A stretch of 5,756 nucleotides of DNA from NCBI GenBank assembly GCA_039934475.1, contig JBDTMC010000493.1:1-5756 (forward strand), given 5' to 3'. This DNA is from JBDTMC01 sp039934475 (GTDB taxonomy: Bacteria; Acidobacteriota; Terriglobia; Bryobacterales; Bryobacteraceae). The translations under genes and the position numbers were made by a program. Position 1 is the first letter of the stretch; each line of letters starts with the position of its first letter. Below are positions 5,191 through 5,756 of this stretch, in pieces. Under the pieces are notes generated by a model, which had not been told where the DNA came from, did not search any database, and saw only the letters and a list, made by a program, of their open reading frames with translations.

Positions 5191-5243
5191 GGCTCGCCCG
5201 ACATTACCCAAAAGTAGTACCACCAAATTCCAACTAGCAGGGA

Positions 5244-5272
5244 TTCACTCGTTCACGCCCAACCGTTACAGT
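5244..5272 (+). promoter_or_regulatory. Possible promoter of the alcohol dehydrogenase gene
   Basis: TTCACT and TACAGT, each matching the sigma70 consensus at 4 of 6 positions, are 17 bp apart. Transcription would start near 5279 and give a leader of about 78 nt, much longer than predicted for the other genes here. No CGGAA/TTCCG palindrome is present, so this gene may not belong to the same regulon. Confidence 0.3.
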
Positions 5273-5279
5273 GGAACAA

Positions 5280-5323
5280 GGGCAGCCCATGCCCGCGAGT
5301 GCCCCTGCGATGCCCTTCATCGC
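5280..5323 (+). other. Two small hairpins in the predicted 5' leader of the alcohol dehydrogenase gene
   Basis: GGGCA (5280-5284) pairs with TGCCC (5290-5294) around a 5-nt loop. GCGATG (5307-5312) pairs perfectly with CATCGC (5318-5323) around CCCTT. TGCCC also recurs at 5290, 5300 and 5311, about one helical turn apart. No T-tract follows either stem, so they are not intrinsic terminators of the upstream gene. A role in leader structure or protein binding is possible but unproven. Confidence 0.35.
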
Positions 5324-5356
5324 GAACCAGACACCCACTTAAAGAAAGGAACTCCC

Positions 5357-5756
5357 ATGACCACTTCATCCGAAATCGTTGGGAAAACTCTGAGGCCAGA
5401 AGGCGAGGCGAAAAACCAGGCCTGGGTCGCGAAGGCTGCGAAACAGCCGATGGTTCTTGAGACGGTGGATCTCGGACCGCTCGGCCCTGAGGACGTTGAG
5501 GTAGCCGTCGAAAACTGCGGCTTGTGTCACTCTGATCTCTCCGTCTTTATCAATGAGTGGGGCATTTCGCAGTTTCCCGCGATTCTAGGGCACGAGGTGA
5601 TCGGCCGCGTCACGGCTCTCGGCTCTAATGCGAAGGGACTCACGATCGGCCAGCACGTAGGCGTGGGCTGGAATTCAGGCAGTTGCATGCATTGTCGCCA
5701 GTGCCTGTCTGGTAGCCAACACCTCTGCCCGCAGGTGCAGCCGACCATCGTCGGTC
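5357..5756 (+). CDS. Zinc-dependent alcohol dehydrogenase, N-terminal part (partial, runs off the window)
   Basis: The first 133 residues of a medium-chain, zinc-containing alcohol dehydrogenase (MDR superfamily), which oxidises alcohols or reduces aldehydes with NAD(P) in the cytosol. After an N-terminal extension of about 20 residues, the GroES-like domain shows the catalytic zinc site CGLCHSD at 54-60 (C57 as ligand) and GHE at 78-80. The structural zinc cysteines C110, C113, C116 and C124 are all present. The VGVGW motif before the structural lobe is like that of the AdhC/YahK/cinnamyl-alcohol dehydrogenase branch. AAAGGA lies 6 nt before the ATG and fixes the start. The frame is open to the last base, so the Rossmann domain lies beyond the window. 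It is on the same strand as the second dapA-like gene but 166 bp away with its own possible promoter, so co-transcription is uncertain. Confidence 0.93.
   Translation, partial: MTTSSEIVGKTLRPEGEAKNQAWVAKAAKQPMVLETVDLGPLGPEDVEVAVENCGLCHSDLSVFINEWGISQFPAILGHEVIGRVTALGSNAKGLTIGQHVGVGWNSGSCMHCRQCLSGSQHLCPQVQPTIVG

Noticed and set aside
5191..5243. Terminator after the second dapA-like gene
   Set aside because: No stem followed by a T-tract could be found in this stretch.

Overview
The window holds a compact carbohydrate-acid catabolic locus from a moderately GC-rich bacterium. The gene set (two DapA/aldolase-superfamily proteins, an enolase-superfamily acid-sugar dehydratase, an SDR dehydrogenase, an IclR regulator and a zinc alcohol dehydrogenase) and the protein flavour recall soil Acidobacteriota of the Bryobacter/Solibacter type. 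That assignment is inference only; a proteobacterium is not excluded.

Layout, left to right. Positions 94-3055 carry three genes on the minus strand, read in the order SDR oxidoreductase (2288-3055), mandelate racemase/galactonate dehydratase-like enzyme (1036-2199), DapA-family lyase or dehydratase (94-1020). A divergent 127-bp promoter region separates them from an IclR-family regulator on the plus strand (3183-4058). The regulator's stop overlaps, in a shared CTAG, the stop of a 58-codon minus-strand gene for a probable two-helix membrane protein (4055-4231). That small gene is divergent from a second DapA-superfamily gene (4312-5190). The window ends inside a zinc-dependent alcohol dehydrogenase (5357 to the edge).

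A plausible scheme, by inference, is that the SDR oxidises a sugar or sugar derivative, the enolase-superfamily enzyme dehydrates the resulting acid to a 2-keto-3-deoxy acid, and the minus-strand DapA-family enzyme cleaves or further dehydrates that product, as in non-phosphorylative aldonate pathways. The IclR protein would sense a pathway intermediate. No substrate can be named from sequence.

The most interesting signals are two. First, a 14-bp palindrome of form CGGRA-NNNA-TTCCG occurs three times, always between genes: upstream of the dehydratase, in the SDR/iclR divergent region, and upstream of the second dapA-like gene. It resembles the GGAA/TTCC half-site arrangement of IclR operators and sits 3-6 bp upstream of predicted -35 boxes. 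Second, the second DapA-like protein has glutamine (Q163) where the family's Schiff-base lysine should be, so it is either a pseudoenzyme or uses different chemistry. No RNA genes, insertion sequences, CRISPR arrays or clear intrinsic terminators were seen.
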